From Atriophallophorus winterbourni (Eukaryota; Platyhelminthes; Trematoda; Plagiorchiida; Microphallidae), in NCBI GenBank assembly GCA_013407085.1, contig JACCGJ010024111.1:19954-83953 (forward strand): 64,000 bases of DNA. The letters are read 5' to 3'. Numbering within the stretch: the first letter of the stretch is position 1; each line of letters starts with the position of its first letter. The notes beneath the pieces are model-generated. The model was given only the letters and a program-made list of their open reading frames with translations. It was not told the DNA's origin and did not search any database. This document shows, piece by piece, positions 1-14,305 of the stretch. Made by a program: the position numbers and the translations under genes.

Positions 1-106
1 CGACAATATTTATCCAAACAGAGCTGACAATGATTGTTATTTCTGTCCAAAAACTACAGACGTTTAGAATCAATCTGAGATCGACAATGTTTGAACCAAT
101 CAGAGC
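1..106 (-). repeat. 82-bp satellite, inverted block (right end only)
   Basis: The window opens inside the 82-bp AT-rich satellite read in the opposite orientation to most of the window: motifs appear as CCAATC, CAAACG and AGCTGACAATG. It switches to plus orientation at the palindromic hexamer AGAGCT at about 103-108. The same switch recurs 6,532 bp further on at about 6,635. Confidence 0.85.
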
Positions 107-3100
107 TCTAATTTATTCAAATATTGCCCATCTTAGATTGATTCGACTAGTTTGTAGATTTCAGACTGAAATATTGAGCATCGTTAGCTGTTATTGGTTC
201 AAAATTATTGTAGGTTTTGGACTGAAATATTAGGCATTGTCAGCTCTGATTATTTTGAACATTGTCTATCTCAGATTGGCTTATTACGTTTGTGATTTTT
301 TGACTGGAATATTAGGCATTTTTAGCTCTGAGTGTTTCAACCATTAACGATTCAAGATTGGTTAAAAACGTTTGTATTTTTTGGACTAAAATATTTAGCA
401 ATGTCAGCTCCGATTGGTTCAAACATTGTCGTTCTCAGATTGTTTTAAAACGTTTTTAGTTTTTAGACTGAAATATTAGGCATTGTAAGCTCTGCTCAGT
501 TCAAGCATTGTCGATCGCAGATTCGTTCAATACGTTTGTAGTTTTTAGACTGAAATATTAGACATTGTCAGCTCTGATTAGTTGAAACATTGTCCATCTT
601 AGATTCGTTCAAAACGTTCGTAATTTTTAGACTGAAATATTAGGCATTGTCAGCTCTAATTTATTTAATCATTACCCATCTCAGATTGGTTCAAAACTTC
701 AGTAGTTTTTGTAATGAAGAATTTAGCATTGCCATCTCTGATTTTCTCAAATATTGTCGATCTCTAATTGGTTTAAAACGTATGCAGATTTTGGACTGAA
801 ATATCGAGCATTGTTAGCTCTGATTTGTTCAAATATTATCGATCTCAGATTAGTTCAAAACGTTTGCAATTTTGGTTTGAAATATTAAGCATTGTCTGCT
901 TTCATTGGTCCAAACATTGTCGATCTCAGATTAGTTCAAATCGTTCGTAGTTTCTAAACCGAACTATTGAGCATTGTGACCTCTGATTAATTCAAACTTA
1001 GCCCATCTCATATTGCTTCAAAAGGTTTTTAGTTTTTGGACTCAAATATTAGGCATTGTGAGCTCTGAGTGTTTCAAAGATTATCGATCTCAGATTAATT
1101 AAGGACGTTTGTATATTTCGGACTGAAATATTGAGCACTGTTAGCTCTTATTGGTTCAAAACGATTGTAGTTTTTGGACTTAAATATTAGGCCTTGTCAG
1201 CTCTAAATAATTCAAACATTGTCGATCTCAGATTTATTTAAAACGTTTGTATTTTTTTTTACTAAAATATTGAGCATTTTTTTAGCTCTGAGTGTTTCAA
1301 AAATTGTCGATTGCAGATTCGTTCAAAACTTTTGTTGTTTTCAAACTGAAATTTCAAGCATTGTTAGCTCTGATTGGTTCGAACTTTGTCGATCTTAGAG
1401 TAGTTCAGAACGTTTGCAGTTTTTAGACTGAAATATTAAGCATTGTCAGCTCTAATTAGTTCAAACATTGTCACTTTCAGATTGGTTCAACACGTTTGTA
1501 GTTTCTGGAACAAAATATTAGGCCTTGTCAGCTCTGATTAGTTTAAACTCTGTCGATTTCAGATTGCTTTGAATCGATTGTAGTTTTTTGACTAAAATAT
1601 CAAGCATTTTGAGCTTTGAGACTTCCAAGCTTTAACGATTTCAGATTTGATCCAAACGTTTGTAGTATTGAGACTGAAATATTAAGCATTGTCATCTCTA
1701 ATTGGTTCAAACATTGTTGATCTCAGATTGGTTTGTAACGTTTGTAATTTTTTATACTGGAATATTAGGCATTGTAAGCTCTGATTGGTTCAAACATTGT
1801 CCATCTCAAACAATTTGTAGTTTTTGGAATGAAATTTTAGGCATTGTCAGCTCTGATGGTTTAAAATATTGTCGATCTCAGATTTGTTCTGACCGTTTGC
1901 AGATTTTGGACCGAAATATTAATTATTGTTAGCTATGATTAGTTCAAACAATATCGATATGAGATTAGTTCAAATCGTTTGCGGTTTTTGGTCTGAAATA
2001 TTAGGCAGAGTCAGCTTTGATTGGTTCGAAAATTGTCGATCTCAGATTCGTTTAGAACATTTGTAGTTTTTAGGCCGAACTATCAGACATTGTCAGCTCT
2101 GATTGGTTCGAACAATGTCCATCTGAGATTGATTCAAAACGTTTGTAGTTTTTGGACTAAAATATTGGGCATTGCCAGCGCTGAATAATATAAACAGTGT
2201 CGATCTCAGATTGGTTCAAAACGTATGCAGTTTTGACTGAAATATCAAGCATTGTAAGTTTCAATTGGTTCAAATATTGTCGATCTCAGATTGGTTTGTA
2301 ACGTTCGTAGTTTTTGGACTGGAATATCAGGCATTGCTAGCTCTGATTGATTCAAACATTGTCGATCGCAGATTCGTTTAAAACGTTTGTAGTTTTTGGA
2401 CTGGAATATTAAGCATTATCAGCTCTAATTTATTTAAATATTGCCCATCTCAGATTGATTCAAACTGTTTGTAGTTTTTTGACTGAAATATTTTGCATTG
2501 TCAGCTCTGATTGTTTTAAATATTGTCGATCTCAGATTGGTTTGAGTCGTTAGTATATTTTGGACTGGAATATTGAGCACTGTTAGCTCCTATTGGTTCA
2601 AAACGATTGTAGTTTTTGAACTAAAATATTAGGCGTTGTCACCTTTGAATAATAAAAACTTTTTTCGATCTCAGTTTGCTTTGTATCGATTGCAGTTTTT
2701 TGACTAAATTATCAAGCATTTTCAGCTCTGAGTCTATCAAGCATTAACGATCTCAGATTGGTTAAAACGTTTGTAGTTTTTAGACTGAAATATTAAATAT
2801 TGTCAGCTCTAATTAGTTCAAACATTGTTGATCTCAGATTGGTTTGTAACGTTTGTATTTTCTAGACTGGAATATTAGGCATTGTTAGCTCTGATTGGTT
2901 CAAACATTGTCGATCGCAGATTCGTTCAAAACCTTTGTAGTTTTTGGACTGAAATATCTAGCATTGTCAGCTCTGAATATTTTGAATATTGTCGATCTTT
3001 GAATGGTTTAAAACGTATGCAGATTTTGGACTGAAATATTGAGCATTGTTAGCTCTAATTTGTTCAAATATTCTCGATCTCAGATTAGATTCATACGTTT

Positions 3101-4228
3101 GCAAATTTGGTCTGAAATATTTAGCATTGTCTGCTCTAATTAGTTCGAACATTTTCACTTTTAGATTGGTTCAACACGTTTGTAGTTTTTGGAACAAAAT
3201 ATAAGGCATTGTGTGCTCTGATTAGTTTGAACTCTGTCGATTTCAGATTGCTTCGAATCGATCGTAGTTTCTTTGACTGAAATATCAAGCATTTTTAACT
3301 CGGAGTCTTTCAAGCAATAACGATTTTAGATTTGATCGGAACGTTTGTATTATTGAGACTGAAATATTAAGCATTGTCAGCTCGTATTGGTTCAAACATT
3401 GTTGATCTTAGATAAGTTTGTAACGTTTGTAGATCTTAGACTGGAATATTAGGCATTGTTATCTCTGATTGGTGCAATCATTGTCGATCGCAAATTCGTT
3501 TAAAACGGTTGTAGTTTTTGGACTGAAATATTGAGCATTCTCAGCTCTAATTTATTAAAATATTGCCCATGTCAGATTGATTCAAACCATTTGTAGTGTA
3601 TGGAATAAAATTTTAGGCATTGTCAGCTCTGATTGTTTAAAATATTGTCGATCTCGGATTAGTTCAAAACGTTTGTAGTTTTTAGACTGAAATTTCAAGC
3701 ATTGTCAGCTCTTATTGCTCCAAACATTGTCGATCTCAGATTGGTTTGTAACGTTTGTAGTTTTGGACTCGAATATTAGGCATTGCTAGCTCTGATTGGT
3801 TCAAACATTGTCGATCGCAGATTCGTTTGAAACGTTTATAGTTTTTGGACTGAAATATTAAGCATTGTCAGCTCTGATTCACTCAAATATTGCCCATCTC
3901 AGATCGATTCAGACCGTTTGTAGTTTTTGAACTGAAATATTTAGCATTGTCAGCTTTGATTGTTTTGAATATTGTCGATCTCAGATTGTTTTGAGTTGTT
4001 TGTATATTTCGGACTGAAATATTGAGCACTTCTAGCTCCTATTGATTCACAACGATTGTAGTTATTGGACTAAAATATTAGGCATTGTCAGCTTTGAATA
4101 GTTGAAACTTTGTCGATCTCAGATTGTTTTGAATCGATTGTAGTTTTTTGACTAAAGTATCAAGCATTTTTAGCTCTGAGTCTTTCAAGCATTGACTATC
4201 TCGGATTGGTTCAAAACGTTTGTAGTTT
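107..4228 (+). repeat. 82-bp AT-rich tandem satellite, plus orientation
   Basis: About 50 diverged tandem units. A typical unit reads, in order, GATTGGTTCAAAACGTTTG, TAGTTTTTGGACTGAAATAT, TAGGCATTGTCAGCTCT, then a second GATTGGTTCAAA followed by CATTGTCGATCTCA. The two GATTGG motifs are 26 and 56 bp apart, giving the 82-bp period. Units vary by substitutions and small indels, typically 10-25 percent by eye. Short open frames here are read-through of the repeat in one frame and show no gene-like feature. The first ~1,740 bp are duplicated at 6,533-8,270. Confidence 0.9.
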
Positions 4229-4277
4229 CAATCAATCATACCGGACAATGTTTTCTATTGCAGTTTAGAGACTTGAA
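4229..4277. other. Inversion joint, non-satellite-like filler
   Basis: About 50 bp that do not fit either satellite orientation. They lie exactly where the array flips from plus (ending at GTTTGTAGTTTC) to minus (resuming near GAAACGTTTTAAACAAATTAG). This is consistent with a rejoined break containing filler sequence or very diverged units. Confidence 0.5.
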
Positions 4278-6637
4278 ACGTTTTAAACAAATTAGAGCTG
4301 AGAATGCGTAATATTTCAGTTCACAAACTGCAAACGTTTTGAGCCACTCTCAGATCGACAATGATTGAACTAATCAGAGCTGACAATGCTCAATACTTGA
4401 GTCCAAAAACTACAAACGTTTCGAACTAATCTGAGATCGACAATGTTTGAACCAATCAAAGCTGACAATGCTTGATAATTCAGTGCAAAAACTACAAACA
4501 TTTCCAACCAATGTGAGTTCGACAAGGTTTGAACCAATCATAACTGACAATGCTCAATATTTCAGTCGAAAAACAACAAACGTTTCGAACCAATCTGAAA
4601 TAAACAATGTTTGAATCAACCAAAGCTGACAATGCTCAATATTTCAATCCAAAAACTGCAAACGTTTCTAAACAATCAGAGCTTACAATGCTTGATATTT
4701 CAGTCCAAAAACTGAAAACGTTTCGATCAGATCTGAGATACACAATGTTCGAACCAATTCAAACTGAAAATTCCTTTTAAGTCGGAAAAATACGAACGTT
4801 TTGAACCAATCTTAGAGGGACAACGTTCGAATCAATCAGAGATGACAATGCCCATTATGTCAGTCAAAAAACTACAAAAGTTTCAAACCAATCTGAGATC
4901 GACAATGTTTAAACCAATCAGATCTGACAATGCTTGATATTTCAGTCCAAAAACTTTAATCGTTTCGTATTAATCTGAGATATAGAATGTTCAAACCAAT
5001 CACAGCTGACAATGCCTAATATTTTAGCCGAAAGACTACAAACGTTTTGTACCAATCTGAGAGGGACAGTGTTTGAACTAATCAGATCTAACAATGCTTG
5101 ATATGTCATTCTAGAAACTACAAACGTTTTGAACCAATCTGAGAAGTACAATGTTTAAACGAATCAGAACTGACAATACTAATTATTTCAGTGCAAGAAC
5201 AAAAAACGGTTTGTATCAATCTAAGATCGAGAATGTTTAAACAAATCAGAAGTGACAATGCTTAATATTTCACTTCGAAAACAACAAACGATTTGAACCG
5301 ATCTAGGATCGACAAAATTTTGAACCAATCGAAGCTGGCAATGCTTAATATTTCAGTTCGAAAACATCAAACGCTTTAAACCGATCTAAGATCGATTTTG
5401 TTCGAACCAATCAGAGCTGACAATGCCCAATATTTCAGTCTAAAAACTACAAACGTTTTGAGCCAATCTGAGATCGACAATGTTTGAACCAATCAGAGCT
5501 GACAAGGCCCGAAATTTCAGTCGAAAAACTACAAACGTTCTAAACTAATCTGAGAGGGACGATGTTTGAATCATCCAGAGATGACAATGCTTAATATTTC
5601 AGTACAAAAACTACAAACATTTTGAACCAATTAGAGCTGACAATGCTTGATATTTTAGTCGAAAAACTACTATCGTTTTGAATTAATCGGAGGTCGACAA
5701 TGTTCTGACCGAACAGAGCTGACAATGCTCAATATTCTAGTCACAGAACAACAAACCTATTGAACCAATGTGAGATTGACAATGTTGAAACCAATCACAG
5801 CTGAAAATGCTCAATATTTCAATCCAAAAACTACGAAAGTTTCGAACCAATCCAAGCTCACAATGCATAAGATTTCAGTTCAAAATCTAAAAACGTTTTG
5901 ATCTGATTTGAGATTTCTAGTCGAAAAAACTACGAACGTTTTGAACCAATCTGAGAGGGACAAAGTTTGAATCAATCAAAGATGACAATGCTTATTATGT
6001 CAGTCAAAAAACTACAAAAGTTTTAAACCAATCTGAGATCGACAATGTTTAAACCAATCAGATCTGACAATGCTTGATATTTCAGTCTAAAAACTACAAT
6101 CGTTTCGTATCAATCTGAAATCGAGAATGTTCAAACCAATCACAGCTGACAATGCCTAATATTTCAGTCGAAAGACTACAAATGTTTTGAAACAATCTCA
6201 GAGGGTTAGTGTTTGAACTAATCAGATATGACAATGCTTATTATATCATCCTAGAAACTACAAACATTTTGAACCAATATGAGAAATAAAATGTTCGAAC
6301 TAATCAGAACTGACATTGCTTAATATTTCAGTGCATGAACAAAAAACGTATTGTATCAACTTAGGATCGAGAATGTTCGAACCAATGAGAGCACACAATG
6401 CTTGATATTTCACTTCAAAAACTACAAACGATTTGCACCAATCTGTAATCAACAAAATTTTTGAACCAATTTGAGATGACAATGCTCAAAATATCAGCCC
6501 GAACTACAAACGTTTTTTACCAATCTGAAATCCAGAATGTTCGAACCAATCAGAGCTGACAAGGCCTAACATTACAGTCGAAAAACTAAAAACCTTTAAA
6601 ACCAATCTGAAACGGACAATGTTTGAACCAATCAGAG
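4278..6637 (-). repeat. 82-bp satellite, inverted block
   Basis: About 29 units of the same satellite in reverse orientation (CCAATCTGAGATCGACAATG, CAGAGCTGACAATGC, AATATTTCAGTC, AAAAACTACAAACG). Units are as diverged as those outside, so the inversion is not especially recent. The right edge is the palindrome AGAGCT at about 6,635, where the minus half-unit runs straight into a plus half-unit. Confidence 0.88.
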
Positions 6638-8270
6638 CTCTAATTTTTTCAAATGTTGCCCATCTCAGATTGATTCGATTAGTTTGTACATTTCAGACTG
6701 AAATATTGAGCATCGTTAGCTGTTATTGGTTCAAAATGATTGTAGCTTTTGGACTGAAATATTGGGCATTGTCAGCTTTGATTCGTTTGAACATTGTCTA
6801 TCTGAGATTGGTTTAATACGTTTGTGATTTTTTGACTGGAATATTAAGCATTTTCAGCTCTGAGTGTCTCATCCATTAACAATCTAAGATTAGTTCAAAA
6901 CGTTTGTAATTTTTGGACCAAAATATTTAGCATTGTCAGGTCCGATTGGTTCAAACATTTCCGATCTCAGATTGTTTTGAAACGTTTCTAGTTTTTAAAA
7001 TAAAATATTAGGCATTGTAAGCTCTGAAGGCTTCAAACTTTGTCGATCTCAGATTTATTTGGAACGTTTGTTGTTTTTAGGCTGAAATATTGATCATTCT
7101 CAGTTCTGATTAGTTGAACCATTTTTGACCTTAGATTTGTTCAAAACCCACCTAATTTGTAGACTGAAATATTAGGCATTGTCAGCTCTAATTTATTTAT
7201 TCATTGCCCATCTCAGATTGGTTGAAAACGTTAGTAGTTTTTGGAATGAAAAATGTAGCATTGTCAGCTCTGATTGTTTCAAATATTGTCGATCTCTAAT
7301 TGGTTTAAAACGTATGCAGATTTTGGACTGAAATATCAAGCACTGTTAGCTCTGATTTGTTCAAATATTATCGATCTCAGATTAGTTCAAAACGTTTGCA
7401 ATTTTGGTTTGAAATATTAAGCATTGTCTGCTTTCATTGGTCCAAACATTGTCGATCTCAGATTAGTTCAAATCGTTCGTAGTTTCTAAACCGAACTATT
7501 GAGCATTGTGACCTCTGATTAATTCAAACTTAGCCCATCTCATATTGCTTCAAAAGGTTTTTAGTTTTTGGACTCAATTATTAGGCATTGTGAGCTCTGA
7601 GTCTTTCGAAGATTGTCGATCTCAGATTAATTAAGGACGTTTGTATATTTCGGACTGAAACATTGAGCACTTTAACTCTTATTGGTTCAAAACGATTGTA
7701 GTTTTTGGACTTAAATATCTGGCATTGTCTGCTGTGATAAGTTTAAACATTGTCGATCTCAGATTGATTTAAAACGTTTGTAGTTTTTTTCACTAAAATA
7801 TTGAGCGTTTAAGCTCTGAGTGTTTCAAAAATTGTCGATCGCATAATTGTTTAAAACTTTTTTGGTTTTTGAATTAAATTTCAAGCATGTTAGCTCTGAT
7901 TGGTTCAAACTTTGTCGATCTTAAAGTAATTCAGAACGTTTGCAGATTTTAGACTGAAATATTAAGCATTGTCAGCTCTAAATAGTTCAAACATTTCCAC
8001 TCACAGATTGGTTCAACACGTTTGTAGTTTTTGGAACAAATTATGAGGCCTTGTCAGCTCTGATTAGTTTAAACTCTGTCGATCTCAGATTGCTTTGAAT
8101 CGATTGTAGTTTTTTGACTAAAATATCAAGCATTTTTAGCTCTGAGTCTTTCAAGCAATAATGATCTCAGATTTGATCGAAACGTTTGTAGTATTAGGAC
8201 TGAAATATTAAGCATTGTCAGCTCTAATTGGTTCAGACATTGTTGATCTCAGATTGATTTGTAACGTTTG
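6533..8270 (+). repeat. Higher-order duplicate of 1-1,740
   Basis: This stretch matches 1-1,740 at a constant 6,532-bp offset. The inversion joint CAGAGCTCTA is at 101 and 6,633, and a long identical tract begins ATTAGTTCAAAACG at 849 and 7,381. Identity is very high around 840-1,080 against 7,370-7,610 and falls off towards the right end. Confidence 0.75.
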
Positions 8271-11200
8271 TAGATTTTAGACTGGAATATTGCGCATCGT
8301 TAGCTCTGATTGGTTCAAACATTGTGGATCGCAGATTCGTGTAAAAAGATTGTAGTTTTTAAACTGAAATATAAGGCATTTTCAGCTCCAATATATTCAA
8401 AGATTGCCTATTTCAGATTGAATCAAATCGGTTGTAGTTTTTAAACTGTAATTTTAGGCATTGTCAGCTGTGATTGTTTAAAATATTGTCGATCTCAGAT
8501 TAGTTCTAAACCAGTTTTTGGTATGAAATATTTAGCATTGTTAGCTCTGATTCGTTTAAAAAATTGTCGATCTCAGATTTGTGTAAAACATTTGCAGTTT
8601 TTGGTCTGAAATATTAGGCAGTGTCAGCTTCGATTTGTTTGAACATTGTCGATCTCAGTTTCGTTTAGAACGTTCGTAGTTTTTAAACTGAACTATTAAG
8701 CATTGTCAGCTCTGATTTGTTCAAACATTGTCCATCCCAGATTGATTCGAAACGTTTGTAGTTTCTACAACTAATATATTGGGCATTGTCAGCGCTGATT
8801 AATTTATACATAGTCGATCTCAGATTAGTTCAAAACGTTTGTAGTTTTTAGACAGGAATATTAAGCATTGTCAGCTCTAATTGGTTCGAACATTGCCGAT
8901 CTCAGGTTGGTTTGTAACGTTTGTAGTTTTTGGACTGGAATATTAGGCTTTGCTAGCTCTGATTGATTCAAACATTGAAGATCGCAGATGTGTTCAAACC
9001 GTTTGTAGTTTTTAGACCGAAATATTTAGCAATGTCAGCTCTGTTTTTTTCTGAATATTGTCGATCTCAGATTGGTTTGAGACGTTTGTATATTTCGGTC
9101 TGATATATTGAGCACTGTTAGCTCTTATTGGTTCAAAACGATTGTAGATTTCGGACTAAAATATTAGTCAGTGTCAGCTTTGATTTGTTTGAACATTGTC
9201 GATCTAAGATTCGTTAAGAACGTTCGTAGTTTTCAAACTGAACTATTGAGCATTGTCAGCTGTGATTGGTTCAAATATTGTTCATCTCAGATTGATTCAA
9301 AACGTTTGTAGTTTTTGGACTAAAATATTTAGCATTGTCAGCTCTGATTGGTTCAAACATTTCCACTTTCAGAATGGTTCAACACGTTTTTACTTTTCGG
9401 ATTGAAATATTGGGCATTGTCAGCGCTGATCAATTTAAACATTGTCGATTTCAGATTCGTGTAAAACGTTTGCAGTTTACTGTCTGAAATATAAGGCATT
9501 GTCAGCTTTGATATGTTCGAACATTGTAGATCTCAGATTCGATTAGAACGTTCGTAGTTTTTAAACTGAACTGTTGAGCATTGTCAGCTGTGATTGGTTA
9601 AAATATTGTTTATCTCAGATTGATTCAGAACGTTTGTAGTTTTTGTACTTAAATATTTAGCATTGGCAGCTCTGATGGGTTCAAAGATTTTCACTTTCAG
9701 AATGGTTCAACACGTTTGTAGTTTTCGGACTAAAATATTGAGCATTGTCAGCGATGATTGATTTAAACATTGTCGATCTCAGATTAGTTCGAAACGTTTA
9801 GAGGTTTTAAACTGAAATATTAAGCTTAGTCAGCTCTAATTGGTTCAAACTTTGTCGATTTCAGATTGGTTTGTAACGTTTGTATTTTCTAGACTGAAAT
9901 ATTAGGCATTGTTAGCTCTGTTTGGTTCAAACATTGACGATAGCAGATTCGTTCTAAACGTTCTCAGTTTTTGGACTGAAATATTAGGCATTGTCAGCTC
10001 TAATTTATTTAATTATTGCCCATCTCAGATTGATTCAAACCGTTTGTAGTTTTTGGACTGAAATTTCAGGCAATGTCAGCTCTGATTGTTTAAAATATTG
10101 TCGATCTCAGATTTGTTCAAAACGTTTGCAGATTTTGGACTGAAATAGTAAGCATTGTTAGCTCTATTTGGTCTAAACGATGTCGATAACAGAGCAGTTC
10201 GAAACGTTTGCAGTTTTTGGTCTGAAATATTTAGCATTGTTTCCTCTGATTCCTTTACACATTGTCGATCTAAGATTTGAGTTGAACGTTTGCAGTTTTT
10301 GGTCTGAAATATTAGGCAGTGTCAGCTTTGATTGCTTTGAACATATTCGATCTCCGATTCGTTTAGAACGTTTGTAGTTTTAGAACTGAACTATTAGGCA
10401 TTGTCAGCTCTGATTGGTTCAAACATTGTCCATCTCAGATTGATTCTAAACGTTTGTAGTTTTTGTATTGGGCATCGTCAGCGCTGATTAATTTAGGCAT
10501 TGTCGATCTTAGATTAGTTCATAACTTTTGTAGGTTTTGGACTGAAATATTGAGCATTGTCACCTCTGATTGTTTCAAACTTTGTCGATTTCAGATTGGT
10601 TCAAAACGTTTGTAGTTTTTGGAGTGAAATATTATGCATTGTCAGATAAGATTAATTCGAACATTGCTCATCTCAGATTGGTTAAAAGGTTTGTAGATTT
10701 GGACTGAAATATTCATCATTGTCAGCTCTGAATGGTTGAAAGATTGTCGATCTCAGATTCTTTCGAAACTTCTAGAGATTTCGGACAGAAATATTTAGCA
10801 ATGTCACCTCTGATTGGTTTAAACATTGTCGATCTCAAATTGATGCAAAACGTTTGTAATTTTTAGACTCAAATATAAAGCACTGTCAGCTCTGATTGGT
10901 TCAAACATCGATTATCTCAGATTGATTTGAAAATTATGTAGTATTTAAACCTAAATATCTAGCATTGTCAGCTCTGATTGGTTCAAACAATGTCGATTTA
11001 AGATTAGTTCAAAACGTTTGTAGATTTTCAACTGACTTATTAGGCATCATCAGCTCTGATTGGTTGACAATTGTTGCCGTTATTGGACCTCAATATTGGG
11101 CATTGTCAGCTCTGATTGATTTAAATATTGTCAATCTCCGTTTGGTTCAAAACTTCTGTAATTTTTGAACTGAAATGTGTGGCATTGGGAGCTCTGACTG

Positions 11201-14200
11201 GTTTAAAATGTTTGAATTTTTTGAACTTAAATTTCAAGCGTTATCGGCCTCGATTGATTCAATGATTGTCAATCTCATGTTGGTTCGAAACTTTTGTAGA
11301 ATTTAGACTGAAATATTGAGCATTGTCAGCTCTGATTATTTCAAATATTGTCAATCTCAGATATCAAGCATTGACAGCTCTGACTGATTTGAAGATTATC
11401 AATGTCAGATTGGTTCGAATCGTTTGTAGATTTTGGACTGAAATATTGAGCATTGTTAGCTCTGATTGGTTCACATATTTTCGATCTCACATTCGGTTAA
11501 AACGTTTGTATATTTTAGACTGAAATACTAAGCATTGTCAGCTCTGAATAGTATAAACATTGTCGATTCCAGATTAGTTGGAAACTTTTGCAGATTCTCG
11601 ACAGACATATTGAGCGCTGTCTACTCTGATTAGTTTAATATGTTTGTAGTTTCTGGACACAAATATTAAGCATTGTCAGCTCTGATTGATTCAAAGATTG
11701 TAAATGTCAGATTGGTTTAAAACGTTTGTAGATTTTGGACTGAAATATTAGGCATTGTAAGCTCTGATTGCTTCAAACATTGATGATCTTAGATTCGTTC
11801 GAAACGTTTCTAATTTTTGGACTAGAATATTCAGCATTGTGAGCTCTGATTGGTTTAAACAATGTCGATCACAAATTAGTTTGAAACTTTTGTAGACTTT
11901 CGACTGAAATATTGTGCATTGTCTGCTCTGTTTGTTTCAAAATATTCGCAGTATTTGGACTTGAAAATTGAGCATTGTCAGCTTTGATTGTTTCAAAGAT
12001 TGTGAATCTCAGATTGGTTCAAATCGTTTGCAGATATTGGACTAAAATATTAAGCATTGTTAGCTCTAGTTGGTTGAAACATTGTCGATTTCAGATTGAT
12101 TCAAAACGTTCGTAATTTTTAAACTCATATATATGGCATTGTTAGCTTTGATTAGTTTAAACATTGTACATCTCAGATTAGTTGAAAACGGTTGTAAATA
12201 TTGATCTAAAAAATCAGACATTGTCAGCTTTGATTGATTCAAACATTGTCGATCTCAGATCGATTTAAAACGTTTGTAATTTTTTCACTGAAATATTCAT
12301 CATCTTTTGCTCTGATTGGTTCAAACAATAACGACCTCAGATTGGTTCAATATGTTTGTAGTTTTTGAACTGAAATATTTAGCATTATCAGCGCTGATTG
12401 GTTCAAATATTGTCAATCTCAGTGTGGTTTGAAACGTTTGTAGATTTTGGACTGGACAATTATGGATTGTTAGCTTTAATTGGTTCAATCATTGTCGATC
12501 TCATATTCCTTCAGAACGTTTGTATTCTTCGGACTGAAATATTTAGCATTGTCAGCTCTGACAAGTTCATCAATGTAGATCTCAGATAATTTCAAAACGA
12601 TTGTAGACTTTCGACTAAGATATTGAGCATTGTCCGCTCTGATTGGTTCAAAATGTTTGTAGTTTATGGACTTAAATATTGAGCATTGTGAGCTCTGGTT
12701 GAGTTAAAGATTTTTAATCTTATATAAGTTCAAATCGTTTGCACAATTTGGACTGACTTGATAAGCATTGTAAACTCTGATTGGTTCAAACATTTTCGAT
12801 CTCTGATTGCTTTAAAACGTTTGTAATATTGAACTGAAATATTAAGCATTGTCATCTCTGATTGGTTCAAATATTGCCAATCTAATACTGGTTCAAAACA
12901 TTTGTAGTAGTTGGACTGAAATATTCAGCATTGTCAGCTCTGATTGGTTCAAAATGTTTGTAGTTTATGGACTTAAATATTGAGCATTGTCAGCTAGGAT
13001 TGAGTTAAAGATTGTAAATCTCACATAAGTTCAAATCGTTTACAGATTTTGCAGATTAAGCATTATTAGCTCTGATCGGTTCAAACATTGTCGATCTCTG
13101 ATTGGTTCAGAACATTTGTAGTTATTGTTCTGAAATATTAAGCATTGTCATCTCTGATTGGTTCAAAATGTTTTTAGTTTTTAGACTTAAATATTAAGCA
13201 TTTTCAGCTCTGATTGATTCAAAGATTAGTTTAAAATTTTAGGCATCGTCAGCTTTTATTGATTTAAATATTGTCGATCTCAGATCTCAACCGTCTGTAG
13301 ATTTTGAATGAAATATTAGGCATTGTTATTAACAATTGGTTTGAACACTGTCGATCTCAGATTCGTTTCAAACGTTCATAATTTATGAACTGAAATATTA
13401 AACATTGTCAGCTCTGATTGGTTCAAATATTGTCAATCTAAGAGTGGTTCAAAACCTTTGTAGTTGTTGGACTGAAATATTAATCATTGTCAGCTCTGAT
13501 TGGTCCAAAATGTTTGTAGTTTTTCGACATAAATATTAATCATTGTCAGCTCCAAATAATTTAAAGGTTGTCAATGTCAGATTGGTTTGAAACGTTTGCA
13601 GATTTTGGACTGGAATATTAAGCATTTTCATCTCTGATTGGTTCAAACATTGTCGATCTCATATTTTTCCAAAACGTTTGTATTCTTTGGCCTCAAATAG
13701 TAAGCATTGTCAGCTTTGATTGCTTTGAACATTGTCTTTCTCAGATTGGTTCAAATCGTTTGTGGACTAAAATATATGGCATTGTCAGCTCCGACAGGTT
13801 CGAACACTGTCGATGTCAGATTCGTTCTAAACGTTCGTAATTTATGAACTGAAATACTAAGCATTGTCAGCTCTAATTGGTTTAAATATTGTCCATCTCA
13901 TATCGGTCCAAAACGTTTTTTTAAATTTTGGTCTAGAATATTGAGCATCGTCAGCTTCGATTGATTTAAACATTGTCGATCTCAGATTGACTCAAAACGT
14001 TTGTAGTTTTTTCACTGAAATATTTAGCATTTTAAGCTTTGTTTGGTTCAAATATTAACGATCTCAGATTGATTTAAAACGTTTGTAGGTTTTGGACTGA
14101 AATATCAAGCATTGTCAGCTTTTATTGGTTCAAATATTTTTAATCTCAGATTGATTGAAAACCTCCAGAGTTTTTAAACTGAAACATCAGGCACCGTCAG

Positions 14201-14305
14201 ATCTGATTGGTTCAAAATGTTTGTAGTTTTTGGATTTAGATATTAATCATTGTCAGCTCTGATTGATTTAGAGATTGTCAATGTCAGATTGATTCAAAAC
14301 GTTTG
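8190..14305 (+). repeat. ~6.1-kb higher-order unit, copy A
   Basis: Left partner of a tandem segmental duplication of satellite. Landmarks: GGTTCAGACATTG near 8,230 recurs near 14,348 (offset 6,118). Landmarks right of 10.9 kb recur at offset 6,037. The 81-bp shift between the two offsets reflects gain and loss of single satellite units near 10.6-10.8 kb and 16.7-16.9 kb. The copies differ only by scattered substitutions. Confidence 0.85.

Noticed and set aside
8000..12000. tRNA genes in the satellite (tRNA-like A/B-box spacing)
   Set aside because: No cloverleaf, acceptor stem or anticodon arm can be folded. Only promoter-like motifs remain, so no tRNA is called.
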